From JAHEFT01 sp964443145 (GTDB lineage: Bacteria; Pseudomonadota; Gammaproteobacteria; Xanthomonadales; SZUA-36), in assembly GCA_964443145.1 (NCBI GenBank), contig CAYUBS010000136.1, positions 1-7,539 of the forward strand: DNA of 7,539 nucleotides, given 5' to 3'. The translations under genes were made by a program, and so were the position numbers. Positions 6,920 through 7,539 of the stretch are shown here, one piece after another. Below the pieces are notes generated by a model. It saw only the letters and a list, made by a program, of their open reading frames with translations. It had not been told where the DNA came from and ran no database searches. How positions within the stretch are numbered: the stretch's first letter is position 1; every line of letters begins with the position of its first letter.

Positions 6920-7539
6920 TTGAGAACCCTCAGAGAGGCTCTACAAAGCGCTCGATTTGCCATCACTGCAGAACTTTCCACGCGACAACAGGGAGGTTCT
7001 GACCAGACTTTGCTTGATGCCTCTCTACTGAGCGATTCAGTTGATTCGATAGAACTCGGTGGGAGTTCCGCTGGCCAGGCCCAGGCCTCGCCGGTTGCCC
7101 TTGCCAACTTGTTGCAGCAACGTGGGATCGACGCAACGCCCCGACTCAGTTGCCGGGATCGCAATCGCATCGCACTTCAGAGTGATCTGCTGGGCCTGAG
7201 GGCTGCAGGAATAACCAGCCTGGTACTGACCGAGGGCGTTCAGAAAATTGCGTCGGAGGAGCCTGCCGGGAAGCCTGTTTTCGATCTCCACTGCCAGGAT
7301 CTGATCACCATGGCCAATGCCATGAATGAGGAAGAATGGCCCGAAGGTAAGCACGAATTCGTCATCGGCACCACTGCAAAAGCCTGCCTGCCCGGACCGG
7401 ACTGGAGTGCGGATGAGTTGTTGGCACGCGCAAACGCCGGCGCACGTTTTATCCAGACCCAGCCATGTTTCGATCTACCGCTTCTACGCCAGTACATGCA
7501 ACGACTGGTGGAAACAAAAGTGACCTGGCACTGTTCGGT
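6920..7539 (+). CDS. Methylenetetrahydrofolate reductase-like protein, 5' part, runs off the window
   Basis: The open frame spans at least 206 codons with no stop up to the window end. It matches the MTHFR (MetF) TIM-barrel family: LREALQSARFAITAEL (4-19), with E18 at the place of the conserved catalytic Glu; CRDRNRIALQSDLLG (78-92); and AGARFIQTQPCFDLPLL (173-189), where Q181 fits the conserved substrate-contacting Gln. The usual LTGD or LRGD after the fourth strand reads LTEG (103-106), so the conserved Asp is shifted or lost. MTHFRs use FAD to reduce methylene-THF to methyl-THF, and relatives serve C1 oxidation or corrinoid systems; which applies here is unknown. The TTG start is provisional: it directly follows TGA 6917, a GGAAA lies about 7 bases upstream, and family homology begins right after it. 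If the TGA is an error or mutation, the start would be ATG 6881. Confidence 0.8.
   Translation, partial: MRTLREALQSARFAITAELSTRQQGGSDQTLLDASLLSDSVDSIELGGSSAGQAQASPVALANLLQQRGIDATPRLSCRDRNRIALQSDLLGLRAAGITSLVLTEGVQKIASEEPAGKPVFDLHCQDLITMANAMNEEEWPEGKHEFVIGTTAKACLPGPDWSADELLARANAGARFIQTQPCFDLPLLRQYMQRLVETKVTWHCS

Noticed and set aside
6835..7354. Minus-strand open frames of 111 and 105 codons in the last 700 bases
   Set aside because: They are antisense shadows of the MTHFR-like frame, which has recognisable family motifs over its full visible length.
1..7539. Mobile element, defence system, CRISPR array, tRNA or rRNA
   Set aside because: No transposase, integrase, terminal inverted repeats, repeat-spacer pattern or RNA-gene signature was found on reading either strand.

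Overview
The window looks like a piece of a Gram-negative, probably proteobacterial (likely gammaproteobacterial, respiratory) chromosome. The base composition is moderate to slightly GC-rich by eye. A twin-arginine Rieske protein, a membrane-anchored octaheme cytochrome c, several exported proteins, a ClsA-type cardiolipin synthase and a folate-enzyme relative fit a free-living bacterium with c-type cytochrome respiration. The species assignment is inference, since no rRNA or other marker gene is present. No tRNA, rRNA, CRISPR array, insertion sequence or phage gene was seen.

Region 1 (3-2818, + strand) is an electron-transfer pair. It holds a small bc1/b6f-type Rieske iron-sulfur protein and, overlapping its stop by ATGA, a 773-residue cytochrome. 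The cytochrome has an N-terminal membrane anchor, exactly eight CXXCH haem sites, a HEAT-like helical segment and five exact 34-residue TPR units at the C terminus. A Rieske protein translationally coupled to a multihaem cytochrome suggests a non-canonical quinol-oxidising or cytochrome bc-like complex, with the octahaem protein taking the place of cytochrome c1. A cytochrome b would be expected just upstream, outside the window.

Region 2 (2828-6800, - strand) reads, in transcription order, cardiolipin synthase, an exported serine hydrolase of the class C beta-lactamase/PBP family, and an exported HAD-superfamily phosphohydrolase. The first two are tightly coupled: 8 nt separate them and the stop codon is part of the Shine-Dalgarno sequence. 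The HAD gene lies 95 nt further on, behind a terminator-like hairpin and with its own strong ribosome binding site. The set points to envelope, lipid or cell-wall work, but no shared pathway can be proved from sequence. The cluster converges on the cytochrome gene with only 9 nt between the two stop codons.

Region 3 (6801-7539) is a short divergent intergenic segment followed by the 5' part of a methylenetetrahydrofolate reductase-like gene on the + strand, which runs off the window. Its reading frame extends upstream to an ATG at 6881 but is broken by one TGA at 6917. The gene therefore either starts at the TTG directly after that TGA (after a 12-codon leader ORF) or carries a nonsense mutation or sequencing error. 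There is no gene-free stretch above 300 bases; the longest is about 120 bases (6801-6919).
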